From a bacterium (GTDB lineage: Bacteria; SZUA-182; SZUA-191), in NCBI GenBank assembly GCA_003230535.1, contig QIEW01000461.1, positions 1-7,640 on the forward strand: 7,640 nucleotides of DNA, written 5' to 3'. Shown here one piece after another: positions 1 through 5,160 of this stretch. Both the position numbers and the translations under genes were made by a program. Positions within the stretch are counted from its first letter, which is position 1. Every line of letters starts with the position of its first letter. Under the pieces are notes generated by a model. It was not told where the DNA came from. It worked only from the letters and a program-made list of their open reading frames with translations, and made no database searches.

Positions 1-65
1 AAACCAGCCGTATTCCCCGGGAAGGTCACCTTAATATATTTACTCTCTAAAGTTAACTCAGCCAT
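1..65 (-). CDS. Start of an unidentified tail-region gene, cut by the window edge
   Basis: Only the first 21 codons are visible (begins MAELTLESKYIKVTF, then PGNTAG) before the sequence ends. The ATG shares its A with the TAA stop of the 50-codon gene upstream (TAATG). That is typical of translational coupling and supports both the start and the reality of the pair. The fragment is too short to assign a family. Its position after tape-measure and distal-tail-like genes suggests another tail or baseplate component, but that is inference from order only. Confidence 0.5.
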   Translation of the reverse strand, partial: MAELTLESKYIKVTFPGNTAG

Positions 66-214
66 TATTCCTCAAAATCCACACAGTTTATATCTTGATC
101 GTAGGAGGTATAACGCAGATGCGTCCCATCCGTTAAGAATATATCGTATATTTCTATTACTTCCGGAGCAGAGTTTTCCATCTCAGCTTTATAGTCCTGA
201 CTTGTTGACTCCAT
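65..214 (-). CDS. Small 50-residue protein resembling the N-terminus of a phage baseplate/hub protein
   Basis: This short gene has an ATG 5 nt after the stop of the upstream gene and a GGGGAG ribosome binding site embedded in the end of that gene. It encodes 50 residues and ends in a TAA that overlaps the next ATG by one base. Residues 18-43 (VIEIYDIFLTDGTHLRYTS, then YDQDI) look like the opening strands of large phage minor-tail/hub proteins (DUF2163/BR0599-like), which commonly begin with an 'elyditl..dGt..ryTs.d.di' pattern. In those families the protein runs on for hundreds of residues, whereas here it stops at once. It may be a genuine small tail protein, or the stub of a decayed gene. 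Spacing and coupling suggest it is translated. The family resemblance is from memory and weak. Confidence 0.55.
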   Translation of the reverse strand: MESTSQDYKAEMENSAPEVIEIYDIFLTDGTHLRYTSYDQDINCVDFEE

Positions 215-219
215 ATCCG

Positions 220-687
220 TTACTCCCCTATTACTTCAATAAGTTGTAAGCCCGTAGATTCCAGTTGATAGGCAAATAGCGTGCGGCTCATTGATTTAGA
301 AGCAAACCTTACCGGAACCGTCTCGCCCGATCTGGGATTCTTAAACAGAAAAGAATAGGCCGGGCCGTGATGATCCTGATAAAATTGCCACAGATCCTCT
401 AGTTTGGAACTGGTAAGTAGTTTAAAGTTTAGGTTAAACTGCCGGCGGGTAGCGGATACGGTAACTATCCGCTGCTCCATTCCGGAAGGATAAGCAGTAA
501 TTACTACATCTTCATAACCGCATACTTCCTCAAAATTATACTGCGGATATAAATCCACAAAACCTATTTCCGTAATATATCCTTTGGCAGCCAGGGTTAT
601 TCCAACCAAGCTGCTGCTGTTACGATTAAAAGTGTAGCTCTCTGGTTGATACGATATTTGACCTTTAGTCGCAAGCGCTACGCTCAT
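220..687 (-). CDS. Putative distal tail / minor tail protein
   Basis: The 155-residue protein has no membrane or signal segment. Residues 96-118 (around LWQFYQDHHGPAYSFLFKNP) followed by a VPVRF strand (124-128) and a C-terminal LQLIEVI strand match the general pattern of small phage distal-tail and minor-tail proteins (DUF2460 and lambda gpM-like folds). In these, a short helix precedes a 'rGp...F.f.nP' turn and a beta-strand ending in a conserved E-V. Such proteins form the ring linking the tail tube to the tip. The start is supported by AGGGGTAGAG just upstream, and only 9 nt separate it from the preceding stop. The order after the tape measure agrees with a distal-tail role. Exact family membership is uncertain. 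Confidence 0.55.
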   Translation of the reverse strand: MSVALATKGQISYQPESYTFNRNSSSLVGITLAAKGYITEIGFVDLYPQYNFEEVCGYEDVVITAYPSGMEQRIVTVSATRRQFNLNFKLLTSSKLEDLWQFYQDHHGPAYSFLFKNPRSGETVPVRFASKSMSRTLFAYQLESTGLQLIEVIGE

Positions 688-696
688 CTCTACCCC

Positions 697-1230
697 TTAT
701 GACTTTACCACCTTATAAGTTGCCAGGCCGCTGCCGGCATAGGTGGCGGTAATATTGTAAGTGGCCACTACGCCTATATCCGTGCCTACATTAACCGCGC
801 TATCATAAATTCTAACTCTGGCCGTGCTTAATCTCCCGGAGTCATAAGTCGTATTATCCAGATAATAATTCTCCTGAACCAAACCTAAAGCACGGGTAAC
901 TAAAGTAATCAGATCGTCAACCGTACCTGAAACTACTTCTACTGTATTCATAAAGTTTCGGCAGCCGGTTTTTGCCACATTGACAGCCAGAGCCCCCAGG
1001 GTATTTGTATCGGTAGCATCCAACGCCGCCTTATACCAGCCGGATGCTAACTCACTCCAGGTGCCGTCTGACGGCGCTGCAAACGCCCCGCCATTTTTGC
1101 TGACGGTAATCGTTGGACTTATAATCCCCGTTTCCGGTGTGTAGCCGTCGGTTTCATCTACCAAATACACATATAAGAAGGTGGCTGTACTTTGCTTTTG
1201 TTTTCCAACATTAAACTTACCTGATGACAT
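697..1230 (-). CDS. Two-domain virion-associated protein, function unknown
   Basis: The 177-residue protein has two visible parts. Residues 1-100 form a beta-rich, Ig-like or collar-like domain with the pattern TPETG (31-35), VSKNGGAFA (43-51), SGWYKAAL (63-70) and TDTNTLG (73-79). I recognise this pattern from many uncharacterised phage structural proteins. Residues 104-123 are a helical linker. Residues 124-177 form a second beta domain (LDNTTYDSGRLSTARVRIYD, then VATYNITATY and TYKVV) also seen attached to phage proteins of unknown role. The start has GGAGG with a 6-nt gap. It lies between the tape measure and the distal-tail-like gene, so a tail or surface role is likely. No enzymatic motif is seen. 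A shared repeat copy occupies the space upstream. Confidence 0.6.
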   Translation of the reverse strand: MSSGKFNVGKQKQSTATFLYVYLVDETDGYTPETGIISPTITVSKNGGAFAAPSDGTWSELASGWYKAALDATDTNTLGALAVNVAKTGCRNFMNTVEVVSGTVDDLITLVTRALGLVQENYYLDNTTYDSGRLSTARVRIYDSAVNVGTDIGVVATYNITATYAGSGLATYKVVKS

Positions 1231-1253
1231 TTATTCCTCCGTATACTCCCTAT

Positions 1254-1415
1254 CCCTGATTATTCATAAATTCACGGTAAACATTAATGATGTTATTTGA
1301 ATACAAGTACTTATATAATAACGGTCAAAAATAAAATGGCTCATACAAATCACCGAAAACTCCCGCTGTGGAAGCGACCAACTCCGAGCGTATTTATGAT
1401 CCCGAATTATTCGGG
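1254..1415 (-). repeat. Composite intergenic repeat, copy A (inverted relative to B, C, D)
   Basis: This copy spans almost the whole gap between the tape-measure stop and the next gene. Positions 1401-1415 are the 15-bp palindrome CCCGAAT-A-ATTCGGG, which directly abuts the tape-measure stop codon. The next ~85 bp match the reverse complement of 2285-2366 (copy B) at high identity with a 1-nt indel. The outer 50 bp (1254-1303) match the reverse complement of 2556-2605 at 45 of 50 positions by eye. It is the most compact copy and may show the basic element: palindrome end, ~85-bp body, ~12-bp join, 50-bp outer end. No open reading frame is present. Confidence 0.85.
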
Positions 1416-2228
1416 CTATCGGTTAATTCCCCTGATCATACGATAAGTATTGCCCTGTGAAGCTATATCCCGCTGCACCACATTTACAATAACGTCCGCA
1501 TTTTTCGATAAAGCCCGGTTTATTTCCTGTTGCAGGAAATCTTCGCTAAAAGCGTTGACGATATAAGTTGGCTTTGACTGCCCCGATGCGGCCTGATTGT
1601 CGCCTATGACCTTTACCGGAACATACCCATGCTTCATGGGGATCACCGCCTCAGGATATCCCGCCTCAGCCACCAGTCCCAAGGTGGGACGGTTGTATAT
1701 CCCTCCCTCCTGCATAGGCGTTATGGGGGTAAAATGGCCAGGAATAACTCCGCCTTCAGCAAATCCCATAGCTCCCACGCCTGCCATCGTCTGTTGCATT
1801 ATATACATAGCCACCATGCGGCTGATCATCCTATTGATATCATTTAGAAAACCCTCGGCTAAACTGGAAAACGCATCTTTGGCGGAATTAGCGCCGGAAA
1901 CAGTATCCGATAAGGCTTGGCCCATTCTATTGGAGAATGATTTTAGGGCGGCTACAGGAAATTTATCTTCCAGTTGGGTAAACTTGTTTCCCAGTTCATC
2001 CATTCCCTTAGCCCAGGCCGATTGGCTCTGGGCGGCGGCTTGAGTGGAGCGGTTCCAGTCGCCAAAGAAGCGGCTCGAGGCAGCCGAAAGGTTATTTAGA
2101 GCACTCTCCTGGCGCTGAAGTTTTTCTGTGCTCTCCTCCACTGGTTGAGAGAGTTCAGCGTAGGCGCCGGCCAAATCTCTTATCTTTTCAGCCCTGTTTT
2201 CCTGCCCAAAATTTAGCTCATAAGCCAT
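1416..2228 (-). CDS. Short phage tail tape-measure protein
   Basis: The 270-residue protein has the hallmark C-terminal features of siphophage tape measures. There is a helical, Gln/Ala/Ser-rich N-terminal half (about 10-130); a Met-rich hydrophobic segment (132-155); the FAEGGVIPG loop (156-164); and a GLVAEAGYPEAVIP block (184-197), a variant of the common 'GLVGEAGPEAVIPL'. A C-terminal VNVVQRDIASQGN...RMIRG tail closes it. The family sets tail length and lines the tail lumen. The usual length in full-size siphophages is above 600 residues, so this is short. At about 1.5 Angstrom per residue it would specify a ~40-nm tail. It sits after the chaperone pair, as expected. GGAGGA lies 9 nt before the ATG. 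Inverted repeat copies flank it on both sides, so an N-terminal truncation is possible. Confidence 0.8.
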   Translation of the reverse strand: MAYELNFGQENRAEKIRDLAGAYAELSQPVEESTEKLQRQESALNNLSAASSRFFGDWNRSTQAAAQSQSAWAKGMDELGNKFTQLEDKFPVAALKSFSNRMGQALSDTVSGANSAKDAFSSLAEGFLNDINRMISRMVAMYIMQQTMAGVGAMGFAEGGVIPGHFTPITPMQEGGIYNRPTLGLVAEAGYPEAVIPMKHGYVPVKVIGDNQAASGQSKPTYIVNAFSEDFLQQEINRALSKNADVIVNVVQRDIASQGNTYRMIRGINR

Positions 2229-2269
2229 AAACTATATTCCTCCACCTGTAGTGGAATATTACTAATTCA

Positions 2270-2605
2270 CCCGAATAATTCGGGATTTATAACACGCTCG
2301 GAGTTGGTCGCTTCCATAGCGGGAGTTTTCGGTAATTTGTATGAAAATTTTGTTTTTGACCGTTATTTTGGGTTACTCTGAAACACTATACTACCCATAA
2401 TCAAGATACAAGGAATTTCCTTTTTTTCGGCTAATAAAACAAGTAGATAATCTTTTATGTGCTGTCGGGTCCTCAGACCCGACAGGCTGAATGGGTGGCA
2501 GGTTTACTGAACCTGCCGCCACCTAAAATGTCCGCACCAGCGGTGCGCTAAGTTCTATTCAAATAACATAATCAATATTTACCGTGAATATATGAATAAT
2601 CCGGG
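2270..2605 (+). repeat. Composite intergenic repeat, copy B (long form with inserted hairpin module)
   Basis: This fills most of the ~410-nt gap between the chaperone extension and the tape measure. It starts with the palindrome CCCGAATAATTCGGG (2270-2284). The body to about 2366 matches copy A inverted and the first ~70 bp of copy C. It ends with the 50-bp outer segment (2556-2605) shared with copy A. Between body and outer end it holds ~190 bp that copy A lacks. This includes an AT-rich stretch with AAGGAA-T-TTCCTT (2410-2422), a 66-bp double-hairpin module also present in copy C, and a third hairpin. I see no coding potential in the interval. The flanks 2229-2269 and 2606-2640 hold only the tape-measure ribosome binding site and nothing else recognisable. 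Confidence 0.85.
2459..2547. repeat. Hairpin cluster inside repeat copy B
   Basis: Three strong hairpins stand in a row. CTGTCGGGTC-CTCA-GACCCGACAG (2462-2485) has a perfect 10-bp stem. GGCAGGTT-TACTG-AACCTGCC (2497-2517) has an 8-bp stem. CGCACC-AGC-GGTGCG (2533-2547) has a 6-bp stem. The first two lie within a 66-bp block (2459-2524) that recurs inverted at 4457-4522 with 61 of 66 matches by eye. None is followed by a convincing T-tract on the minus strand, so they are not obvious intrinsic terminators. They resemble folded dispersed repeats (REP/MITE-like) of a host genome, but no named family is recognised. Confidence 0.8.
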
Positions 2606-2640
2606 TTCAGAGTGTCTTAACTAAATCTAACCGCCTGTAG

Positions 2641-2931
2641 TTACATTTTATTTTTATTTAGTCGGAACCGTTGCTCCTGCAACAGCTCACCTAAAATCAC
2701 CAATCCCCGCCATTCTTTTGGTGTAAGCTCGTCCAGCCGAAAAGTGCAACCGGCTTTTTTTAATGACCACAGTAAAAACAGATGCCTGATCCAAGGTGAC
2801 ACATTAGGAGATCCCGGCAAATCTTTCCGGCAGTTAAGGCATTCTGTTTCGGAAAGCTGCTTTAGAATACATTCTGGCTGGCAGTGCGGCTGACATCCGG
2901 TATCTAAGGCCGCCCGGATCTCCTCCTTCAG
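2641..2931 (-). CDS. Tail assembly chaperone, frameshifted C-terminal extension
   Basis: An open frame of 96 codons begins right after an in-frame TGA (2938-2940) and has no ATG, GTG or TTG near its 5' end. It begins GGG AAA CTG AAG GAG in the -1 frame relative to the preceding chaperone gene. It is best explained as the extension of that gene by -1 frameshifting, giving a fusion of about 213 residues, like the lambda G-GT arrangement. The protein has a Cys-rich stretch, numbered from the first CTG-coded residue: GCQPHCQPEC (12-21) and CLNC (31-34). This could bind zinc. A hydrophobic helix (about WIRHLFLLWSL, 47-57) and an acidic/basic helical end (LTPKEWRGLVILGELLQEQ) follow. Extensions of this kind recruit the tape measure to the tail-tube protein during tail building, and the gene lies directly before the tape measure. 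Assignment rests on position and the slip site rather than sequence family. Confidence 0.75.
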   Translation of the reverse strand: MKEEIRAALDTGCQPHCQPECILKQLSETECLNCRKDLPGSPNVSPWIRHLFLLWSLKKAGCTFRLDELTPKEWRGLVILGELLQEQRFRLNKNKM

Positions 2932-2940
2932 TTTCCCTCA
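2928..2940 (-). promoter_or_regulatory. Programmed -1 ribosomal frameshift site (G GGA AAC)
   Basis: On the minus strand the sequence reads TGA GGGAAAC TGA. The heptamer GGGAAAC (2931-2937) has the X XXY YYZ form in the chaperone frame (G GGA AAC). The first TGA closes the -1 frame just upstream, and the second TGA ends the 0 frame just downstream. The two frames therefore overlap only over the seven slippery bases. Slipping onto GGG AAA continues into the 96-codon extension. GAGGA six bases upstream could act as a Shine-Dalgarno-like stimulator. Downstream, ATCCGG/CCGGAT (2914-2919 with 2895-2900) can form a stem about 11 nt after the heptamer. Confidence 0.8.
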
Positions 2941-3281
2941 TCTTCCTCAAGATATACCTCCCCAAGACGACCGATCACTTGGGATTTATGTAAGACAGGG
3001 ACCTTATCTTTCCAGTTTGGAGTATCAGGACTAAGCGCCCCCCCTTGAAAAGTATAACCTTCCAGCCGCTGAACTACCTTATTATAAAGCCATTCCCTCG
3101 CCTCCAGTATATTGTTCTCCAAACCGGCTTTCCCCCGGTGGAGGGAGGCGGAGCGTCGATCGTATTCCTTCCACTCATAAGACGTGGGCTGCCGTAGAAT
3201 ATGTTTCAGTTTATAGCTCACCCCGCCCTGAGGCGCTGTTAACACCACCTCTGTCTGGTCTAAATCCAGTTCAAATCCCAT
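2928..3281 (-). CDS. Tail assembly chaperone (0-frame product)
   Basis: The 117-residue protein has no signal peptide or membrane segment. It begins with beta-type sequence (GFELDLDQTEVVLTAP) and continues with a helical core: SYEWKEYDRRS (34-44), then NNILEAREWLYNKVVQRLEGY (56-76, described by position). A VPVLHK patch (95-99 region) and an acidic tail EEDEGN follow. Size, acidic end, position between tail tube and tape measure, and the frameshift signal at its last codons all fit the short chaperone (lambda gpG role), which keeps the tape measure soluble before tube assembly. GAGGGGGGAAACGT gives a strong ribosome binding site. These chaperones are poorly conserved in sequence, so the call comes mainly from context. 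Confidence 0.75.
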   Translation of the reverse strand: MGFELDLDQTEVVLTAPQGGVSYKLKHILRQPTSYEWKEYDRRSASLHRGKAGLENNILEAREWLYNKVVQRLEGYTFQGGALSPDTPNWKDKVPVLHKSQVIGRLGEVYLEEDEGN

Positions 3282-3335
3282 ACGTTTCCCCCCTCTTGAC
3301 CGATGTAAATTTTTTTACACTTACTGTTGTACTCA

Positions 3336-4355
3336 TCAAATTAAATACGAACTCTGGGTATTGGTAACTTTTAGCTCCAGCGGACCGGATAAACTGCTAT
3401 CGTAGAATAAGTTACAGTCCAGCCGATAAACCAACTTATGCCCCTCCTCAGCAATAAGCGCAGTCCTATATCGCAGCTTTGGAATAGTAATTACCAACTT
3501 ATGTTTATAACTGCCGCTTATCGTTTCGCCCTCGGCGGTAAGAATAGCCTTCAACTCCTGATTATTCTCCAGATAATCGAGTTCAGTAGAGCCGGCATCC
3601 AGGTCCAGCGTGAGAGAAAGCGACGCCTTGCGCCTCCCAAACAGGCAGCGGCCGCGATATAGACCGGAATTGGGATAGTAACCATCCTGAAGCTGAAGGC
3701 CGTTGTCCACCCTTAACGTCCATTGCCTAAGTCGGGAAGAGACATCTACTTCAGCGCCTGATATCCCTATCTCCAGTTTGGTTCCCGACATGCGTAAAAA
3801 CGATCCCGTTGTAAGCGCCGGCATAGAGAGCGAGCTGTCCTCCACTTGTCCGCTCCCTGCTAATATCAACTCTAATTGCAGTCTGTTCCGCCCTTCACCT
3901 GAGATGATAAATTTATCTACCGTGAGGTCTTTAATCTTCCTCTTTATCCCAGACGAAAGTTTTTCCACTACCGTTGCAGCCGGGTTCTGATGACCGGATG
4001 TGTCCGGGTCCGAAAAGAGGCCGGTATGTTCATATACTGTTGGGTTACCTACAGGATCAGGCTGGTTTGTGGAGACCTGACCGAGACCAAACGCCCCGGC
4101 CCAGGCCGCCATGAAGCTTGTCACATCAAAGTTTCGCTTTAACTTACAATCCCAGCGTTCTACCTCCTGAGCGGTAGGCCATTCATGCCCCCGGCCCATC
4201 TCATCTTCATCGGTTGCCAAATCCGGTTTGCGCTCCAATATATCCGGGCCCCGGAAAGGATAGGCTAAAGTGAGATCTCCATCCGCAAGCGCGGTCCCGT
4301 AAGCTGATTGTTTTTTACTGGAAAACGCCCACATCACATCATAATTCCAGGGCAT
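3336..4355 (-). CDS. Phage tail tube (major tail) protein
   Basis: The 339-residue protein has few cysteines and alternating beta-type sequence from about 120 to the end. The N-terminus (KKQSAYGTAL, 14-23; DEDEMGRGHEW, 49-59; WDCKLKRNFDVTSFMAAW, 68-85) matches the start common to large non-contractile tail tube proteins of Mu-like siphophages and related prophages: 'K.Q.ayGT', then 'G.G.e', then an aromatic helix and a GAFGLG turn (87-92). It would stack as rings to form the tail tube through which DNA passes. It sits between the tail terminator (gp37-like) and the chaperone pair, which is the canonical place. AAGGAGGAG lies 2 nt before the ATG, with the palindrome of repeat copy C touching it. 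No sheath gene is next to it. A different major tail subunit family is possible. Confidence 0.7.
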   Translation of the reverse strand: MPWNYDVMWAFSSKKQSAYGTALADGDLTLAYPFRGPDILERKPDLATDEDEMGRGHEWPTAQEVERWDCKLKRNFDVTSFMAAWAGAFGLGQVSTNQPDPVGNPTVYEHTGLFSDPDTSGHQNPAATVVEKLSSGIKRKIKDLTVDKFIISGEGRNRLQLELILAGSGQVEDSSLSMPALTTGSFLRMSGTKLEIGISGAEVDVSSRLRQWTLRVDNGLQLQDGYYPNSGLYRGRCLFGRRKASLSLTLDLDAGSTELDYLENNQELKAILTAEGETISGSYKHKLVITIPKLRYRTALIAEEGHKLVYRLDCNLFYDSSLSGPLELKVTNTQSSYLI

Positions 4356-4357
4356 AA

Positions 4358-4366
4358 CTCCTCCTT
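4358..4366 (-). promoter_or_regulatory. Ribosome binding site of the tail tube gene abutting a palindrome
   Basis: On the minus strand AAGGAGGAG precedes the ATG by two bases. The palindrome of repeat copy C ends at the very next base (4367). A hairpin formed by the palindrome would leave the ribosome binding site single-stranded beside it, which could affect initiation. This is inference from the layout. Confidence 0.7.
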
Positions 4367-4577
4367 CCCGAATAATTCGGGACTTATAACACGCTCCCGT
4401 TGGTCGCTTCCATAGCGGGAGTTTTCGGTAATTTGTATGATCCCTTTTGTTTTTTTAGGTGGCGGCAGGTTCAGGAAACCTGCCACTCGTTCAGGCTGTC
4501 AGGTCTGAGGACCCGACAGCACAGCAAAATGAAATTCATATACGCTTAAATAACACTCATGTTCTAAACCGTTATAC
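4367..4577 (+). repeat. Composite intergenic repeat, copy C
   Basis: This copy occupies essentially the whole gap between the gp37-like stop and the tail tube ribosome binding site. The palindrome CCCGAATAATTCGGG is at 4367-4381, and the body to 4440 matches copy B closely. A difference at 4396-4400 (CTCCCGTTGG in place of CTCGGAGTTGG) creates a CTCC/GGAG pairing in this copy. The double-hairpin block (4457-4522) follows, in the opposite orientation to that of copy B. The remainder (about 4545-4575, TTAAATAACA then a diverged half ending ACCGTTA) resembles the outer 50-bp segment of copies A and B, but poorly. No coding potential is seen. Confidence 0.8.
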
Positions 4578-4578
4578 C

Positions 4579-5073
4579 TTAAATTGCACTGTAATCCAGC
4601 TCGGTCTGATATAACGCAGAATAAATGGAGACAAACCGACTGCGGGTCTTCGGTCCCCTGGTTTTCCCGATAAATACCGGCTCCTCCCGAACCACTGATA
4701 TCGGGGCTGCCGTATTATCTAAGGTGTTTCCTGCTAACGACTGGCGAACGTCGGTTAACATCTGATACGTCCCGATTTGGCCTGGAGTTTTTGATCCCCG
4801 CCGGCGTTCCCTATCTCCCCGCAATGTCCCTGAAGCCACCAATATCCTGAACCTAATCTGCTGCTGGAATACTCGAACGGGTATCTCCTTATAGCTGCTT
4901 CCGGCAAACACCACCAAAATAGCAGGCAGCAGAACCAGGATTTTATCCGGCGCCTCAAGCGCTTCCTCCAACGTTCCCTGATAGCTTTCCAGGGTCTTTG
5001 CATATCCCGTCGGAGTTTTTAGACCGGATAATGCTTCCAATATCTTATCTTCTATCTCGGCAATGTAGTTCAT
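4579..5073 (-). CDS. Mu gp37-like protein (DUF1834), putative tail terminator
   Basis: The 164-residue protein matches the DUF1834/Mu gp37 layout. There is an N-terminal helix (YIAEIEDKILEAL, 3-15), a central strand-rich segment with a hydrophobic stretch (ILVLLPAILVVFAG, 45-58), basic residues (RGDRERRRG, 85-93), and the motif GTYQMLTDVRQSLAG (101-115) that recalls the family's 'GayrlledVr..L.G'. A C-terminal strand region ends in QTELDY. In Mu-like phages the gene follows gp36 and is thought to act at the head-tail joining or tail-terminating step. No convincing ribosome binding site precedes the ATG (upstream bases are CAGCTATAGAAAAC). The repeat copy D starts 24 nt before it and may have displaced the original signal. 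The start is kept because the N-terminus fits the family. Confidence 0.8.
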   Translation of the reverse strand: MNYIAEIEDKILEALSGLKTPTGYAKTLESYQGTLEEALEAPDKILVLLPAILVVFAGSSYKEIPVRVFQQQIRFRILVASGTLRGDRERRRGSKTPGQIGTYQMLTDVRQSLAGNTLDNTAAPISVVREEPVFIGKTRGPKTRSRFVSIYSALYQTELDYSAI

Positions 5074-5096
5074 GTTTTCTATAGCTGGACAATTAA

Positions 5097-5140
5097 CCCG
5101 AATAATTCGGGACTTATAACACGCTCGGAGTTAGTCGCTT
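5097..5140 (+). repeat. Composite intergenic repeat, copy D (truncated)
   Basis: About 44 bp match the first part of copies B and C: the palindrome (5097-5111), then ACTTATAACACGCTC (5112-5126) and GGAGTTAGTCGCTT. The match ends at about 5140, leaving only ~20 bp before the gp36-like stop codon. Its orientation is the same as in B and C, with the palindrome end nearest the following start codon. It is the shortest copy, either a partial deletion or a minimal unit. Confidence 0.8.
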
Positions 5141-5160
5141 TAGTCACACCAAACGCCATT

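Noticed and set aside
1300-1328. Promoter-like TTGACC-N17-TGTATT on the minus strand within repeat copy A
   Set aside because: The -10 box matches only four of six positions, and the corresponding region of copy B does not keep it, so a promoter is not supported.
1597-2043. Plus-strand open frame of 148 codons, and a second one at 1629-1847
   Set aside because: Both lie inside the tape-measure gene on the opposite strand, have no ribosome binding site or recognisable family, and have low-complexity, Cys/Ser/Pro-rich translations typical of antisense shadows.
2410-2427. AAGGAA-T-TTCCTT followed by T-run as a plus-strand terminator
   Set aside because: The stem is short and AT-rich, and no plus-strand gene needs terminating; probably chance within an AT-rich stretch.
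2837-2944. ATG-started frame (MRETEGGDPGG...) overlapping the end of the chaperone
   Set aside because: About 35 codons in the third frame, ending in the middle of the 96-codon -1 frame. The -1 extension is longer and explained by the slip site.
3304-3319. TGTAAA-TTTT-TTTACA inverted repeat between tail tube and chaperone
   Set aside because: A weak six-base AT stem that could be an operator by shape, but it has no second copy and no regulator nearby, and it is close to chance in such sequence.
3438-3990. Plus-strand open frames opposite the tail tube gene
   Set aside because: Antisense shadows of a well-supported beta-rich structural gene, with no start signals and no homology-like motifs.
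4755-5003. Minus-strand 82-codon frame within the gp37-like gene
   Set aside because: Alternative-frame shadow rich in Arg, Trp and Cys; the gp37-like frame carries the family motifs.
1254-5140. CRISPR array interpretation of the repeats
   Set aside because: Only four copies with irregular kilobase spacing, separated by genes, in mixed orientation, and with no cas genes.
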